A stretch of DNA of 64,000 nucleotides from Desulfopila aestuarii DSM 18488 (GTDB taxonomy: Bacteria; Desulfobacterota; Desulfobulbia; Desulfobulbales; Desulfocapsaceae), in assembly GCA_945863875.1 (NCBI GenBank), contig CAMBBS010000002.1, positions 124,001 to 188,000 of the forward strand. Reading direction: 5' to 3'. Below, in pieces: positions 8,914 to 18,369 of the stretch (positions are counted from its first letter, which is position 1; each line of letters opens with the position of its first letter). Both the position numbers and the translations under genes were made by a program. The notes under the pieces are model-generated. The model did no database searches. It saw only the letters and a program-made list of their open reading frames with translations, and was not told the DNA's origin.

Positions 8914-10749
8914 ATGGCCATACCATTGCGCAGCGCAACCACGACAGAGGGACGAAGAATGGCCGGGGCCCGCAGCCTCTGGCGGGCCAACGGCGTCAAG
9001 GAAGAGCAGTTCGGCAAACCGATCATCGCCATCGTCAACTCCTTCACCCAGTTCGTCCCCGGCCACGTCCACCTCCATGCAATCGGCCAGCACTTGAAAA
9101 AGATTATCGACAAGGCCGGCTGCTTTGCCGCCGAATTCAATACCATCGCCATCGATGACGGTATTGCCATGGGCCACTCCGGGATGCTCTATTCCCTGCC
9201 GTCCCGGGAGCTGATTGCCGACAGCGTCGAATATATGTGCAATGCCCATACGGTTGATGCGATGATCTGCATCAGCAACTGCGACAAGATCACCCCCGGC
9301 ATGCTTATGGCCGCCATGCGTTTGAATATCCCGACCATCTTCGTCTCCGGTGGTCCCATGGAGGCCGGTGTTGATGGCGACAAGCGATACGATCTGGTCG
9401 ATGCCATGGTGCTCGCCGCCGACAGTAGTGTCAGCGACGAGGAGATCAACCGGGTGGAGCGCTGCGCCTGCCCGACCTGCGGCTCCTGCTCGGGGATGTT
9501 CACCGCCAATTCCATGAACTGCCTGAACGAGGCCCTCGGGCTGGCGCTGCCCGGCAACGGCACGGTAGTGGCCACCCACGCCAATCGTAAACTGCTCTTT
9601 GAAAGGGCGGCCGAACGTATCGTCACCATGGCCTCGGCCTGGTACGGCAGGGAAGACAGCTCGGTTCTGCCCCGGTCCATTGCCACCAAGAGCGCTTTTA
9701 TGAATTCCATGACCCTCGACATCGCCATGGGCGGCTCGACCAATACCGTACTGCACCTGCTGGCTATCGCCCATGAGGCCGGGGTCGATTTCACCATGGA
9801 CGATATTGACCGCCTGTCGCGCAAGGTTCCCAACCTGTGCAAGGTCTCACCGTCTTCCAGCTACCATATTGAAGATGTCAACCGCGCCGGCGGCATCATG
9901 GCCATCCTCGGAGAACTCGACCGGGCCGGCCTGCTCGACGCAACCGTCCATCGGGTTGACAGTCCGACCCTGCGTGAGACCCTTGACACATGGGACATCT
10001 CCCGCCCCGGCCACAGCCAGGAAGCGGCCACGCTTTACCTGAGCGCGCCGGCTGCCGCCGGGCTGAATCTGGTCATGGGTTCCCAGAGCACCATGTACAA
10101 AAAAGCCGACCTGGACCGCAAGTCCGGATGTATCCGGGACATGACCCACTGCTACAGCAAGGAAGGCGGCCTTGCCGTCCTCTTCGGCAATATTGCCGAG
10201 AACGGCTGTATCGTCAAAACCGCCGGCGTCGATCCATCAATTTTTCAATTCTCCGGCTCCGCCCGGGTGTTCTCTTCCCAGGAGGCCGCCTGCGAGGCTA
10301 TTCTCGGCGGCACCATCAAGGCCGGTGACGTGCTCATTATTCGTTACGAAGGCCCCAAGGGTGGACCCGGCATGCAGGAGATGCTCTACCCGACCTCCTA
10401 CCTGAAATCGATCCATCTCGGCGCGGCATGTGCCCTGGTCACCGACGGACGTTTCTCCGGCGGCACCTCGGGGCTGTCAATCGGTCACGTTTCGCCGGAA
10501 GCGGCGGCCGGCGGGGCCATTGCCCTGCTTGAAGACGGCGACACTATTAACATCGACATCCCGGCAAGAACGATTACTGTTGCCCTCACCGACGAAGAAC
10601 TCGCCGTGCGGAGAACAAAAGAAGAGGCAAAAGGAGCCGCCTCCTATAAACCGGCCAACCGGGACAGGAGTGTCAGTAAGGCCCTGCAGGCATACGCCCT
10701 TTTTGCCGCCTCGGCCGATAAGGGTGCGGTGCGCATTCTCCCTGAATAG
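8914..10749 (+). CDS. ilvD: Dihydroxy-acid dehydratase
   Basis: IlvD dehydrates 2,3-dihydroxy-isovalerate and 2,3-dihydroxy-3-methylvalerate to the 2-oxoacid precursors of valine, leucine and isoleucine. The 611-residue length matches the long E. coli-type enzyme. Fe-S cluster ligands are visible in the [10 protein letters not shown] and [17 protein letters not shown] motifs. The [13 protein letters not shown] motif and the C-terminal [22 protein letters not shown] substrate-site region are intact. The ATG follows CGGAGT. It is the first gene of a plus-strand set running through an oxidoreductase, a 2-oxoacid synthase and ilvA, all consistent with branched-chain 2-oxoacid metabolism. Confidence 0.97.
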   Translation: MAIPLRSATTTEGRRMAGARSLWRANGVKEEQFGKPIIAIVNSFTQFVPGHVHLHAIGQHLKKIIDKAGCFAAEFNTIAIDDGIAMGHSGMLYSLPSRELIADSVEYMCNAHTVDAMICISNCDKITPGMLMAAMRLNIPTIFVSGGPMEAGVDGDKRYDLVDAMVLAADSSVSDEEINRVERCACPTCGSCSGMFTANSMNCLNEALGLALPGNGTVVATHANRKLLFERAAERIVTMASAWYGREDSSVLPRSIATKSAFMNSMTLDIAMGGSTNTVLHLLAIAHEAGVDFTMDDIDRLSRKVPNLCKVSPSSSYHIEDVNRAGGIMAILGELDRAGLLDATVHRVDSPTLRETLDTWDISRPGHSQEAATLYLSAPAAAGLNLVMGSQSTMYKKADLDRKSGCIRDMTHCYSKEGGLAVLFGNIAENGCIVKTAGVDPSIFQFSGSARVFSSQEAACEAILGGTIKAGDVLIIRYEGPKGGPGMQEMLYPTSYLKSIHLGAACALVTDGRFSGGTSGLSIGHVSPEAAAGGAIALLEDGDTINIDIPARTITVALTDEELAVRRTKEEAKGAASYKPANRDRSVSKALQAYALFAASADKGAVRILPE

Positions 10750-10838
10750 CTACGGTGCCTGCCCATGCGCTTTTGCGCATGAAAACCACCCATGGCTGTT
10801 TACGACATCTTGTACCACCGACAACAGAGGAGCGATTC

Positions 10839-12617
10839 TTGAAACCGACAAACACAGAAGATCCGGAATATTTTCATAAAGTCATCGACTGCCAGTACGC
10901 CTGTCCGTCGCACACCCCGGTACCGGAATATATCCGGCTGATCAGCCAGGGCAAGTACGATGAGGCATTCACAATAAACTGGATTTCCAATGTCTTCCCC
11001 GGCATCCTCGGACGTATCTGTGACCGGCCCTGCGAACCCGCCTGTCGACGGACCCGGGTCGAGGAGACGCCGGTGGCCATCTGCCGCCTGAAAAGGGTCA
11101 CCTCGGACTTTAAAAGCGACAACACCGACTTTATGCCCAAAGTTCCCAGCGAAAAAAACGGCAAAAAAATTGCGCTGATCGGCGGCGGTCCCGCCTCGCT
11201 AACCGTCGCCCGCGACCTGCTGCCCCTCGGCTATGAGATTGACCTCTACGATGATCAGTCGAAGGCCGGCGGATTTATCCGCACCCAGGTACCCTCTTTT
11301 CGCTTGCCCGAGAAAGTGCTCAATGAAGAGGTCGACCGCATTCTCAACATGGGGGTGACCACCCATTTCAATCACTATGTCGAGAGCCTGAAGACCATTG
11401 CCGACAAGGGCTACGACGCCATCTTCGTCGGTACCGGCGCCCCGCGCGGCCGTGACCTGCCTGCCCTGCCCGGCAGAGTTGCCGGCGATGCATCGATTTT
11501 TATCGGCATCGAATGGCTCGCCGCGGTGCTCTACCGCCATGTCTCCTCAACCCCGGAAAAAGTATTGGTGCTCGGCGGCGGCAACACGGCCATGGACTGC
11601 TGCCGCATGGCGCGAAGGCTCGGCGGAGAAGACGTCCGGGTCATCGTCCGCAGCCCGCGCGCCGACATGAAGGCCTCGCCCTGGGAAATCGAGGATGCCG
11701 AGGACGAGGGCATACCCATTATCGACAACCACGCACCGGTCGATTTTGTTGTTGAAGACGGGCGATTAATCGGCATGCATTTCCAGAAGATGACCGCCGA
11801 ATACGATGCGAACGGCAGGCGCAAACTGCTCGCCAGCAAGGAAGCGCCGGTCTTTATCGCCTGCGACCAGGTACTCCTCGCCGTCGGCCAGCAGAACGCC
11901 TTTCCGTTCATCAAGGAGGATATGCCTATCCAGATGAACGAACACGGCCTCCCCGTCCTCGACGAAAAAACGTACCAATCTTCCGTACCGCATATCTTTT
12001 TTGGCGGCGATGCCGCCTTCGGACCGAAAAATGTCATCACCGCCGTGGCCCATGGCCACCAGGCGGCGATCTCCATCGATCTTTTCTGTCAGGGCAAAGA
12101 TCTCCATGACCGTCCCGGCCCGACAACCAATCTCGTCAGTCAGAAAATGGGCATGCAGGACTGGATCTATGACAGCCACGTCTCCCCTGACCACCGTTAT
12201 GCGGTACCGACCGCCGACCGGGTCAAATCGCTGAAGGACCGGTTGGTCGAAGTTGAACTCGGTTTCAGTAAAAAAACCGGCCACCAGGAGGCCCTGCGCT
12301 GTCTGAACTGCGATGTGCAGACGGTTTTCGATTTTTCCACCTGCATTGAATGCGATGCCTGTGTCGATATCTGCCCGGAATTCTGCATTAATTTCGTAGA
12401 AAATGGCGATGAGGACGATCTCCGCGCACGACTTCTCGCCCCGGCCGACAATCGGCAGCAGGCCCTCTACGTCTCGCCGGTCCTGCCCACCGGCCGGGTC
12501 ATGGTCAAAGACGAGAATGTCTGCCTGCATTGCGGGCTCTGCGCCGAACGCTGCCCGACTTCCTCCTGGGAAATGGTGCAGTTTACCTATAATTCCGCAC
12601 TGGCAGGTCAAAAATGA
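10839..12617 (+). CDS. NAD(P)H:acceptor FAD oxidoreductase (GltD-like) with two C-terminal [4Fe-4S] motifs
   Basis: This protein resembles the small subunit of glutamate synthase and NfnB-type flavoproteins, which pass electrons between NAD(P)H and Fe-S clusters through FAD. The N-terminal part has the DPGD-type Cys region (YACPSHTPVPEY, then CDRPCEPACRR). It is followed by an FAD fingerprint (IGGGPASLT, about residue 112) and an NAD(P)-binding fingerprint (LGGGNTAMDC, about residue 246). The C-terminus adds two ferredoxin motifs, CIECDACVDICPEFC and CLHCGLCAERCP. A TTG at 10839 preceded by GAGGAG fits as the start; the ATG at 10755 has no ribosome-binding site and adds 28 unlikely residues. 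It overlaps the next gene by ATGA, so it is probably the electron-transfer subunit of that 2-oxoacid oxidoreductase. Confidence 0.85.
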   Translation: MKPTNTEDPEYFHKVIDCQYACPSHTPVPEYIRLISQGKYDEAFTINWISNVFPGILGRICDRPCEPACRRTRVEETPVAICRLKRVTSDFKSDNTDFMPKVPSEKNGKKIALIGGGPASLTVARDLLPLGYEIDLYDDQSKAGGFIRTQVPSFRLPEKVLNEEVDRILNMGVTTHFNHYVESLKTIADKGYDAIFVGTGAPRGRDLPALPGRVAGDASIFIGIEWLAAVLYRHVSSTPEKVLVLGGGNTAMDCCRMARRLGGEDVRVIVRSPRADMKASPWEIEDAEDEGIPIIDNHAPVDFVVEDGRLIGMHFQKMTAEYDANGRRKLLASKEAPVFIACDQVLLAVGQQNAFPFIKEDMPIQMNEHGLPVLDEKTYQSSVPHIFFGGDAAFGPKNVITAVAHGHQAAISIDLFCQGKDLHDRPGPTTNLVSQKMGMQDWIYDSHVSPDHRYAVPTADRVKSLKDRLVEVELGFSKKTGHQEALRCLNCDVQTVFDFSTCIECDACVDICPEFCINFVENGDEDDLRARLLAPADNRQQALYVSPVLPTGRVMVKDENVCLHCGLCAERCPTSSWEMVQFTYNSALAGQK

Positions 12618-14464
12618 ACAAGAGAGAGAGTGTCAACGATTTTGTCGTCCGCTTCGCCAATGTCAACGGCTCCGGCTCGGCCAGCGCCAACAATCTCTTT
12701 GCCCGGGCCATCTTCCGGCTCGGCGTCCCGGTCAGCCCGAAAAATATTTTTCCCTCGAACATCCAGGGATTGCCGACCTGGTATGAAGTACGAATCAATG
12801 AGCATGGCTTTCTCGGCAGACGGAGCGGGGTTGACCTGGCCGTGGCCGTCAATGGCCAGACCCTTTACCAGGATTACCAGGAGGTTTTGCCCGGCGGCTA
12901 CTTTCTCTACGATTCGACCAGAGAGTTGTCGGAAAAATTCAACCGTGACGATATCACCGTCATCGGCGTCCCGCTCACTACGCTGTGCAATGACGAATTC
13001 AAAAATCCCAAACTGCGCCAGCTGCTGCGCAATATCATTTACGTTGGCGCCCTGTCCTTTCTCCTCGATCTGGACTTTTCCATTCTGACCGAGTCCATCG
13101 AGAAACAGTTTCGCAAAAAACCCAAGCTGGGTGAACCAAATATCAAGGCCCTCGAGCTCGGCTTCGCCTACGCCAAAGAGCACCACGCCGGGGTCTGCCG
13201 GCTGTCGGTGCGAAAGTCGAAAAAACTCGGCGACGAAATCCTCATGGACGGCAATTCCGCCCTTGGCCTGGCCGCCGTCTATGCCGGGGCCACGGTCACC
13301 GGCTGGTATCCGATCACCCCATCCACCTCGGTGGTCGAAGCCTTTGAGCGCTACAGCAGGCAATTCAGAACGGAACAAGACACCGGCAGAAACAAGGTCG
13401 CCATCCTGCAGGCGGAAGATGAACTGGCGGCCATCGGCATCGTCATCGGTGCCTCGTGGAATGGCGCCAGAGCCTTTACCGCCACCTCCGGTCCGGGCAT
13501 TTCACTGATGAGCGAATTTCTCGGCCTGGCCTATTTCGCCGAAATTCCGGCGGTGCTGGTCAATGTCCAGAGAGCCGGCCCAAGTACCGGCATGCCGACG
13601 CGTACGCAGCAGGCCGACCTGCTTGCCTGCGCCTACGCCTCACACGGGGATACGAAAAACGTCCTGCTTTTCCCCTGTGATCCGAAGGAATGTTTTGATC
13701 TCGGGGCCGACGCCTTTGACCTCGCCGAGCGGCTGCAGACGCCGGTCATTGTCATGCTTGACCTTGATCTCGGCATGAACGACCATATCTGCGCCCCTCT
13801 TGTCTGGGACGACAGTCGAAAATACGACCGCGGCAAGGTGCTCAGCGCCGCAGAGCTGGACAGCCGCCAGGAAAAATGGGGCCGCTATCTCGATATCGAC
13901 GGCGACGGCATCTGTTATCGCACCTATCCGGGGACACATCCGACCAAAGGCGCCTATGTCACCCGGGGAACCTCACATAACGAATACGCCGGCTACACCG
14001 AGGAAAGCCCCATTTACCAGGCCGGGATGGAACGTCTTCTGGTAAAATGGCAGACCGCCCGCAGCCTGATGCCCCCGCCGCGCATCAAGATCAGAGACAC
14101 GGGTTTTGCTGTCGGCGTCGTTTTCTTCGGCACCACTACCCACGCCGCCTACGAGGCTATCAGCCGCATGGCGGAGCAGGGGCTGGAAATCAACAGCCTG
14201 CGGCTGCGCGCCTTTCCCTTTCAGGACGAGGTGGTCGAATTTATCAACCGACATCAGATGATCTTTATTATAGAACAGAACCGCGACGGCCAGCTCCGCA
14301 CCATGTTGATGACGGAAATTGGTGTTTCCCCGCGAAGGCTGCAGTCCATACTCAACTTCGACGGCCTGCCCATTACCGCTGATTTCATTACCAAGAAAAT
14401 CCAGGCTCTCCTTGCCGATGAGCATCAGGAAAATCTTCAGGTTTCCCAGGGAGGACAAGCATGA
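12614..14464 (+). CDS. 2-oxoacid:acceptor oxidoreductase, gamma-alpha fused subunit (KorA-like)
   Basis: This subunit belongs to the CoA-dependent 2-oxoacid:ferredoxin oxidoreductases, which interconvert a 2-oxoacid with acyl-CoA, CO2 and reduced ferredoxin. Residues 1-190 are the gamma domain (VNGSGSASANN loop at about 17-27). Residues 205-616 are the alpha domain, with GWYPITPSTS, TATSGPGISLMSEFLG and the RAGPSTGMPTRTQQADL signature typical of KorA-type proteins. It overlaps the upstream flavoprotein and the downstream beta subunit by 4 bp each (ATGA), indicating translational coupling and a three-subunit complex. The substrate is not fixed by sequence: 2-oxoglutarate, 2-oxobutyrate or branched 2-oxoacids are possible. 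The ilv neighbours favour a role in amino-acid synthesis. Confidence 0.88.
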   Translation: MNKRESVNDFVVRFANVNGSGSASANNLFARAIFRLGVPVSPKNIFPSNIQGLPTWYEVRINEHGFLGRRSGVDLAVAVNGQTLYQDYQEVLPGGYFLYDSTRELSEKFNRDDITVIGVPLTTLCNDEFKNPKLRQLLRNIIYVGALSFLLDLDFSILTESIEKQFRKKPKLGEPNIKALELGFAYAKEHHAGVCRLSVRKSKKLGDEILMDGNSALGLAAVYAGATVTGWYPITPSTSVVEAFERYSRQFRTEQDTGRNKVAILQAEDELAAIGIVIGASWNGARAFTATSGPGISLMSEFLGLAYFAEIPAVLVNVQRAGPSTGMPTRTQQADLLACAYASHGDTKNVLLFPCDPKECFDLGADAFDLAERLQTPVIVMLDLDLGMNDHICAPLVWDDSRKYDRGKVLSAAELDSRQEKWGRYLDIDGDGICYRTYPGTHPTKGAYVTRGTSHNEYAGYTEESPIYQAGMERLLVKWQTARSLMPPPRIKIRDTGFAVGVVFFGTTTHAAYEAISRMAEQGLEINSLRLRAFPFQDEVVEFINRHQMIFIIEQNRDGQLRTMLMTEIGVSPRRLQSILNFDGLPITADFITKKIQALLADEHQENLQVSQGGQA

Positions 14465-15513
14465 GCTTTGATCGACCAAATTTTCGTCATCCAAAACTTG
14501 CTAAAAATTCGGCAGGATATTCCCGCACGGATTATGAAGGGGCAATTTCCACCCTCTGTGCCGGCTGTGGGCACGACTCAACGACCAACGCAATTATCCA
14601 GGCATGTTTTGAATTGTCGATAGTACCGCATCGGGTGGCGAAAATGTCCGGGATCGGCTGCTCGTCGAAAACGCCCGCCTATTTTCTCGGCAAATCCCAC
14701 GGCTTCAACGCCGTGCACGGGCGCATGCCATCGGTGGCCACCGGGGCGAACATGGCCAATCGTGAGCTGCTGTACATCGGCATTTCCGGTGACGGCGACA
14801 CCGCCTCCATCGGCATGGGCCAGTTTGCCCACGCCCTGCGCCGCAACCTCAACCTCAATTACATCTGCATGAACAACGGCTGCTATGGCCTGACCAAGGG
14901 ACAGGATTCGGCAACCGCCGATAAAGGGTCAGTGGGCAAGAGAGGGGCGCCGAACATGTACGCCTCCATCGACCTGTGCGAACTGGCCATCGAACTGGGC
15001 GCCAGTTATGTCGCCAGGGGCTTTTCCGGCGACAAGCAGCAGCTGGTGCCGCTCATCAAGGGTGCTATTGCCCACAACGGTCTGGCCTTCATCGATGTCA
15101 TCTCGCCCTGCGTCACCTTTAACAACACCTCCACCTCGACCAAGAGCTATGAATATGTCCGGGAACATATCGAGGCGACCAATACCTTTGATTTTGTCCC
15201 CCTGCAGCAGGAAATCCTCGCGCAATATTCCGAAGGCGCAAGCCAGGAGGTGGTGATGCACGACGGCAGTATCATCCATCTGCACAAGGCAAATTCGAGC
15301 GAGGACGTCACCGACAGGCTCCAAGCGGTGAACAAACTGGAATTAGAAAAAAAACGGGGCAGGCTGCTCACCGGCCTTTTATATGTCAACCCGGACATCC
15401 AGGAGACCCACGATATTATCAATTCGACTCTCCGGCCGCTGAATACCCTGACCGAGGCGGATCTTTGCCCGGGTAACAGTGCGCTGCAGCGCATCAACGA
15501 AAGCTTGCGCTAG
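14461..15513 (+). CDS. 2-oxoacid:acceptor oxidoreductase, beta subunit (KorB-like, TPP-binding)
   Basis: The 350-residue beta subunit carries thiamine diphosphate. The N-terminal CAGCGHDSTT motif (about residues 24-33) and GIGCSSKTP with HGRMPSVATGANMA are family signatures. The TPP/Mg motif is GDGDTASIGMGQ followed by the CMNNGCYGLTKGQDS loop. There is no intrinsic 8Fe ferredoxin domain, consistent with electrons leaving through the Fe-S flavoprotein encoded two genes upstream. The C-terminal 60 residues are longer than in minimal KorB proteins. It overlaps the alpha subunit gene by 4 bp and ends 25 bp before ilvA. Confidence 0.9.
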   Translation: MSFDRPNFRHPKLAKNSAGYSRTDYEGAISTLCAGCGHDSTTNAIIQACFELSIVPHRVAKMSGIGCSSKTPAYFLGKSHGFNAVHGRMPSVATGANMANRELLYIGISGDGDTASIGMGQFAHALRRNLNLNYICMNNGCYGLTKGQDSATADKGSVGKRGAPNMYASIDLCELAIELGASYVARGFSGDKQQLVPLIKGAIAHNGLAFIDVISPCVTFNNTSTSTKSYEYVREHIEATNTFDFVPLQQEILAQYSEGASQEVVMHDGSIIHLHKANSSEDVTDRLQAVNKLELEKKRGRLLTGLLYVNPDIQETHDIINSTLRPLNTLTEADLCPGNSALQRINESLR

Positions 15514-15538
15514 TACGCTTTGACCGTGAGGCGTACCC

Positions 15539-17047
15539 GTGCAGAAACTTTTTAAACAGATACTCACCTCCCGTGTCTATGAAGCAGCGGTAGAAACATC
15601 GCTTGATACAGCGGCAAGCCTTTCCACCCGACTTGAAAACAAAATCCTTCTGAAACGAGAGGACCAGCAGCCGGTTTTTTCCTTCAAACTGCGAGGCGCC
15701 TATAATAAACTCGCCCACCTGTCGCCCGCGGAGCGGGACAGAGGGGTCATTACCGCCTCCGCCGGCAACCACGCCCAGGGCGTCGCTTTTGCCGCGGCCA
15801 AACTGGGCATACGGGCGCTGATCGTCATGCCGCAGACCACGCCAAAGATAAAGATCGATGCGGTGCGGGGGTTCGGCGGCGAGATAGTCCTGTGCGGCAA
15901 TAACTACTCGGAAGCGGCGAGCCACGCGGAAAAGCTTGCCCTGGAAACGGCCATGGTCCCGGTACATCCCTTTGATGACGAACTGGTCATTGCCGGACAG
16001 GGAACCATCGCCGATGAGCTGCTGCGGCAAAATCCCGGCCGACTCGACGCGGTCTTCGTCCCGGTCGGCGGCGGCGGACTTATCAGCGGCATGGCCCTGT
16101 ACCTCAAGACCCTGCGTCCAAAGATCCAGGTGATCGGCGTGGAACCGGTGGACAGCGACGCCATGTACCAGTCCCTGGCCGCCGGGAAACGGATCTCCCT
16201 TGACTCGGTGGGCATTTTCGCCGACGGGGTGGCGGTCAGCAAGGTCGGGGTACTCACCTTTGCACTGTGTCAAAAATACGTCGATAGAATAATCCGGGTG
16301 ACCACCGACGAGTTGTGCGGCGGCATCAAGGCAATCTACCAGGCGACCCGCGCCATTGTTGAACCGGCGGGCGGCCTGGGCATGACCGGCCTGCTGAAAT
16401 ATATCCAGGAAAGCGGCTGCACCGGGCAGACCCTGGCGGCCATCAACTCCGGCGCCAATATGAATTTTGAACGGCTGCGTTACGTCGCCGAACGGACCAT
16501 GGTCGGTGAAAAGCAGGAGGCACTTTTTGCCGTGACCATTCCCGAGACCCCCGGCAGCCTGAAGGCCTTCTGTCGCGACATGGTCGGAGACAGGAATATT
16601 ACCGAATTCAACTACCGGCTGTCGAGCCGAAAAGAGGCGCATATCTTTGTCGGCATCTCCATTCGCAACGAACAGGAACGCTTTGATTTTGGTGCCCAGC
16701 TCAGTGCCGCGGGCTATGAAAATCTTGATATTACCGACAACGACCTGGCCAAGACCCATATTCGTTACATGGTCGGCGGCAAATCGGGCGTGGTCGACCA
16801 TGAACGGCTGTTTCGATTCCGATTTCCGGAAACCCCCGGCGCCCTGAGCCGTTTTCTTCGCGCCACCCGGGGCCGGCACAATATTTCCCTTTTTCATTAT
16901 CGGGCCGATGGCGGCGATTTCGGCCGGGTTCTTATTGGCCTGGAGTCTCCGGAAGAAAAAGCCGGTGCGCTGGAAAAACGACTCGACGCCCTCGGCTACC
17001 TCTACCAGGAAGAGACCAACAACCCGGCCTACAATCTCTTTCTGTAG
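15539..17047 (+). CDS. ilvA: Threonine dehydratase (biosynthetic type)
   Basis: IlvA deaminates threonine to 2-oxobutyrate, the first step of isoleucine synthesis. The 502-residue protein has the PLP-dependent fold with the Lys in FSFKLRGAYNKL (about residues 45-56), the ASAGNHAQGVA motif, and the glycine-rich phosphate loop PVGGGGLISG. Residues 325-500 form two ACT-like regulatory repeats, each starting AVTIPETPGSLKAF or RFPETPGALSRF. That is the allosteric, isoleucine-sensitive form. The GTG start at 15539 follows GTGAGG. It lies 25 bp after the KorB-like gene, so two potential 2-oxobutyrate sources (threonine, and propionyl-CoA carboxylation if the Kor enzyme does that) would sit in one operon. 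Confidence 0.95.
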   Translation: MQKLFKQILTSRVYEAAVETSLDTAASLSTRLENKILLKREDQQPVFSFKLRGAYNKLAHLSPAERDRGVITASAGNHAQGVAFAAAKLGIRALIVMPQTTPKIKIDAVRGFGGEIVLCGNNYSEAASHAEKLALETAMVPVHPFDDELVIAGQGTIADELLRQNPGRLDAVFVPVGGGGLISGMALYLKTLRPKIQVIGVEPVDSDAMYQSLAAGKRISLDSVGIFADGVAVSKVGVLTFALCQKYVDRIIRVTTDELCGGIKAIYQATRAIVEPAGGLGMTGLLKYIQESGCTGQTLAAINSGANMNFERLRYVAERTMVGEKQEALFAVTIPETPGSLKAFCRDMVGDRNITEFNYRLSSRKEAHIFVGISIRNEQERFDFGAQLSAAGYENLDITDNDLAKTHIRYMVGGKSGVVDHERLFRFRFPETPGALSRFLRATRGRHNISLFHYRADGGDFGRVLIGLESPEEKAGALEKRLDALGYLYQEETNNPAYNLFL

Positions 17048-17097
17048 TGTTTTAAGGTGAGGCTACACCGGCGATTCGATCTTTCCCGCAAGGATAT

Positions 17098-17126
17098 TTG
17101 ACATTCCCCTGTATAATCTGGATAAT
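17098..17126 (+). promoter_or_regulatory. Strong sigma-70-type promoter for the alcohol dehydrogenase/kinase operon
   Basis: A consensus TTGACA at 17098-17103 and GATAAT at 17121-17126 are separated by 17 bp. The expected start near 17133 leaves a leader of about 85 nt before the dehydrogenase ATG. An overlapping TATAAT at 17112 is spaced too closely to be the -10. Confidence 0.65.
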
Positions 17127-17217
17127 GAAGCGATACTACCGTGCAGGGGCAAAATTTTTCCCACCCTGGCGCACGCCGCAGGCTAAATATCCTCCAGTTA
17201 TGCACAGGTGCTGAAGT

Positions 17218-18369
17218 ATGCTCGAACTTCGCAAATTTGTTGCTCCGGAATTTGTTTTTGGTGCCGGATCTTTTGATCTGGTCGGCCGATACGCCCGTAA
17301 TTTCGGCGGCAAAAGGGTCATGGTGGTCGCTGACCAGGGGATCATCGATGCCGGCTGGTGCGCCCAGGTGGTTGCCAACCTGGCGGAAGAAGACATTGAC
17401 TGCCGAATTTTTTCGGCGATATCGCAGAACCCCCGCGCAGAGGAAGTTATGGCCGGGGCGGCATTCTATGCCGAGAACAACTGTGATGTGCTTGTTGCCG
17501 TCGGTGGCGGCAGTGTTATGGACTGCGCCAAGGGTATCGGCATTGCCGCGACTAATCACCGAAACATTGTCGAGTTTGAAGGTATCGACAAGGTACCTGT
17601 CCCCGGGCCGCCGCTCATCTGTATTCCCACCACGGCAGGGACCTCCGCCGATGTCTCGCAGTTCGCCATTATCTCCAACCCTGCACGGCATTGCAAAATT
17701 GCCATCATCAGCAAAACGACGGTCCCGGATGTGGCCCTGATCGACCCTGCGGTCACCCTGACAATGGGCAGCTATCTTACCGCCTGCACCGGCATGGATG
17801 CCCTCGTCCATGCCATCGAGGCCTATGTTTCCACGGCGCATTCACCCCTTATTGATCTCCATGCCCTGGAGGCGATACGCCTGATCAGCACCTACCTGCC
17901 CGCGGTCATGGAACAGCCGGACAATCTGGAATTACGCGGCTGGGTGATGCTCGGCAGCCTCGAGGCCGGCCTGGCGTTCTCCAATGCCAGTCTTGGCGCC
18001 GTGCACGCCATGGCACACAGCCTCGGCGGTCTCTTTGATCTGGCCCATGGCGAATGCAACGCCATCCTCCTTGAGCCGGTAATCGCCTACAATTTCCCGC
18101 AAGCGGCAAACCGCTATCATAAAATCGGCGAGGCCCTCGGCCTTGAACTGCACAACCACTCCCCGCGGGAGGTGGAAGCGGCAATCCTCAACAAAATAAG
18201 ACGCCTCAGAGAAAAAATCGGCATTCACAGTACTCTTGCGCAAAGAGGGGTGACCTGCGCCGACATCACCGGCCTTGCCCGCAATGCGCTGCAGGATCCC
18301 TGCATGGTAACCAACCCGAGAATGCCCAACCGCCAAGATATCGAGAAGATCTATGAAAAAGCCCTCTGA
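17218..18369 (+). CDS. Iron-containing alcohol dehydrogenase, ErcA-like
   Basis: This 383-residue group III alcohol dehydrogenase has an N-terminal Rossmann-like domain with the NAD(P) loop VGGGSVMDCAKG (about residues 98-109), and PTTAGTSADVS. The metal ligands are the Asp and His of TGMDALVHAIEAYVS, and the His residues of GAVHAMAHSLGG and DLAHGECN. The N-terminal wording LELRKFVAPEFVFGAG resembles ErcA, a dehydrogenase linked to regulation of alcohol oxidation in pseudomonads. That recollection is not verified by a search. Its last 17 bp overlap the following hybrid kinase gene, so alcohol or aldehyde metabolism and sensing are probably coupled here. Confidence 0.92.
   Translation: MLELRKFVAPEFVFGAGSFDLVGRYARNFGGKRVMVVADQGIIDAGWCAQVVANLAEEDIDCRIFSAISQNPRAEEVMAGAAFYAENNCDVLVAVGGGSVMDCAKGIGIAATNHRNIVEFEGIDKVPVPGPPLICIPTTAGTSADVSQFAIISNPARHCKIAIISKTTVPDVALIDPAVTLTMGSYLTACTGMDALVHAIEAYVSTAHSPLIDLHALEAIRLISTYLPAVMEQPDNLELRGWVMLGSLEAGLAFSNASLGAVHAMAHSLGGLFDLAHGECNAILLEPVIAYNFPQAANRYHKIGEALGLELHNHSPREVEAAILNKIRRLREKIGIHSTLAQRGVTCADITGLARNALQDPCMVTNPRMPNRQDIEKIYEKAL

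Noticed and set aside
10755-10838. ATG at 10755 as the start of the FAD oxidoreductase
   Set aside because: No ribosome-binding site and an atypical 28-residue extension; the TTG at 10839 has GAGGAG and fits the family start.
15494-16897. Long 467-codon open frame antisense to ilvA
   Set aside because: It mirrors the GC-rich codon pattern of a clearly recognised ilvA, shows low-complexity composition and no known motif.
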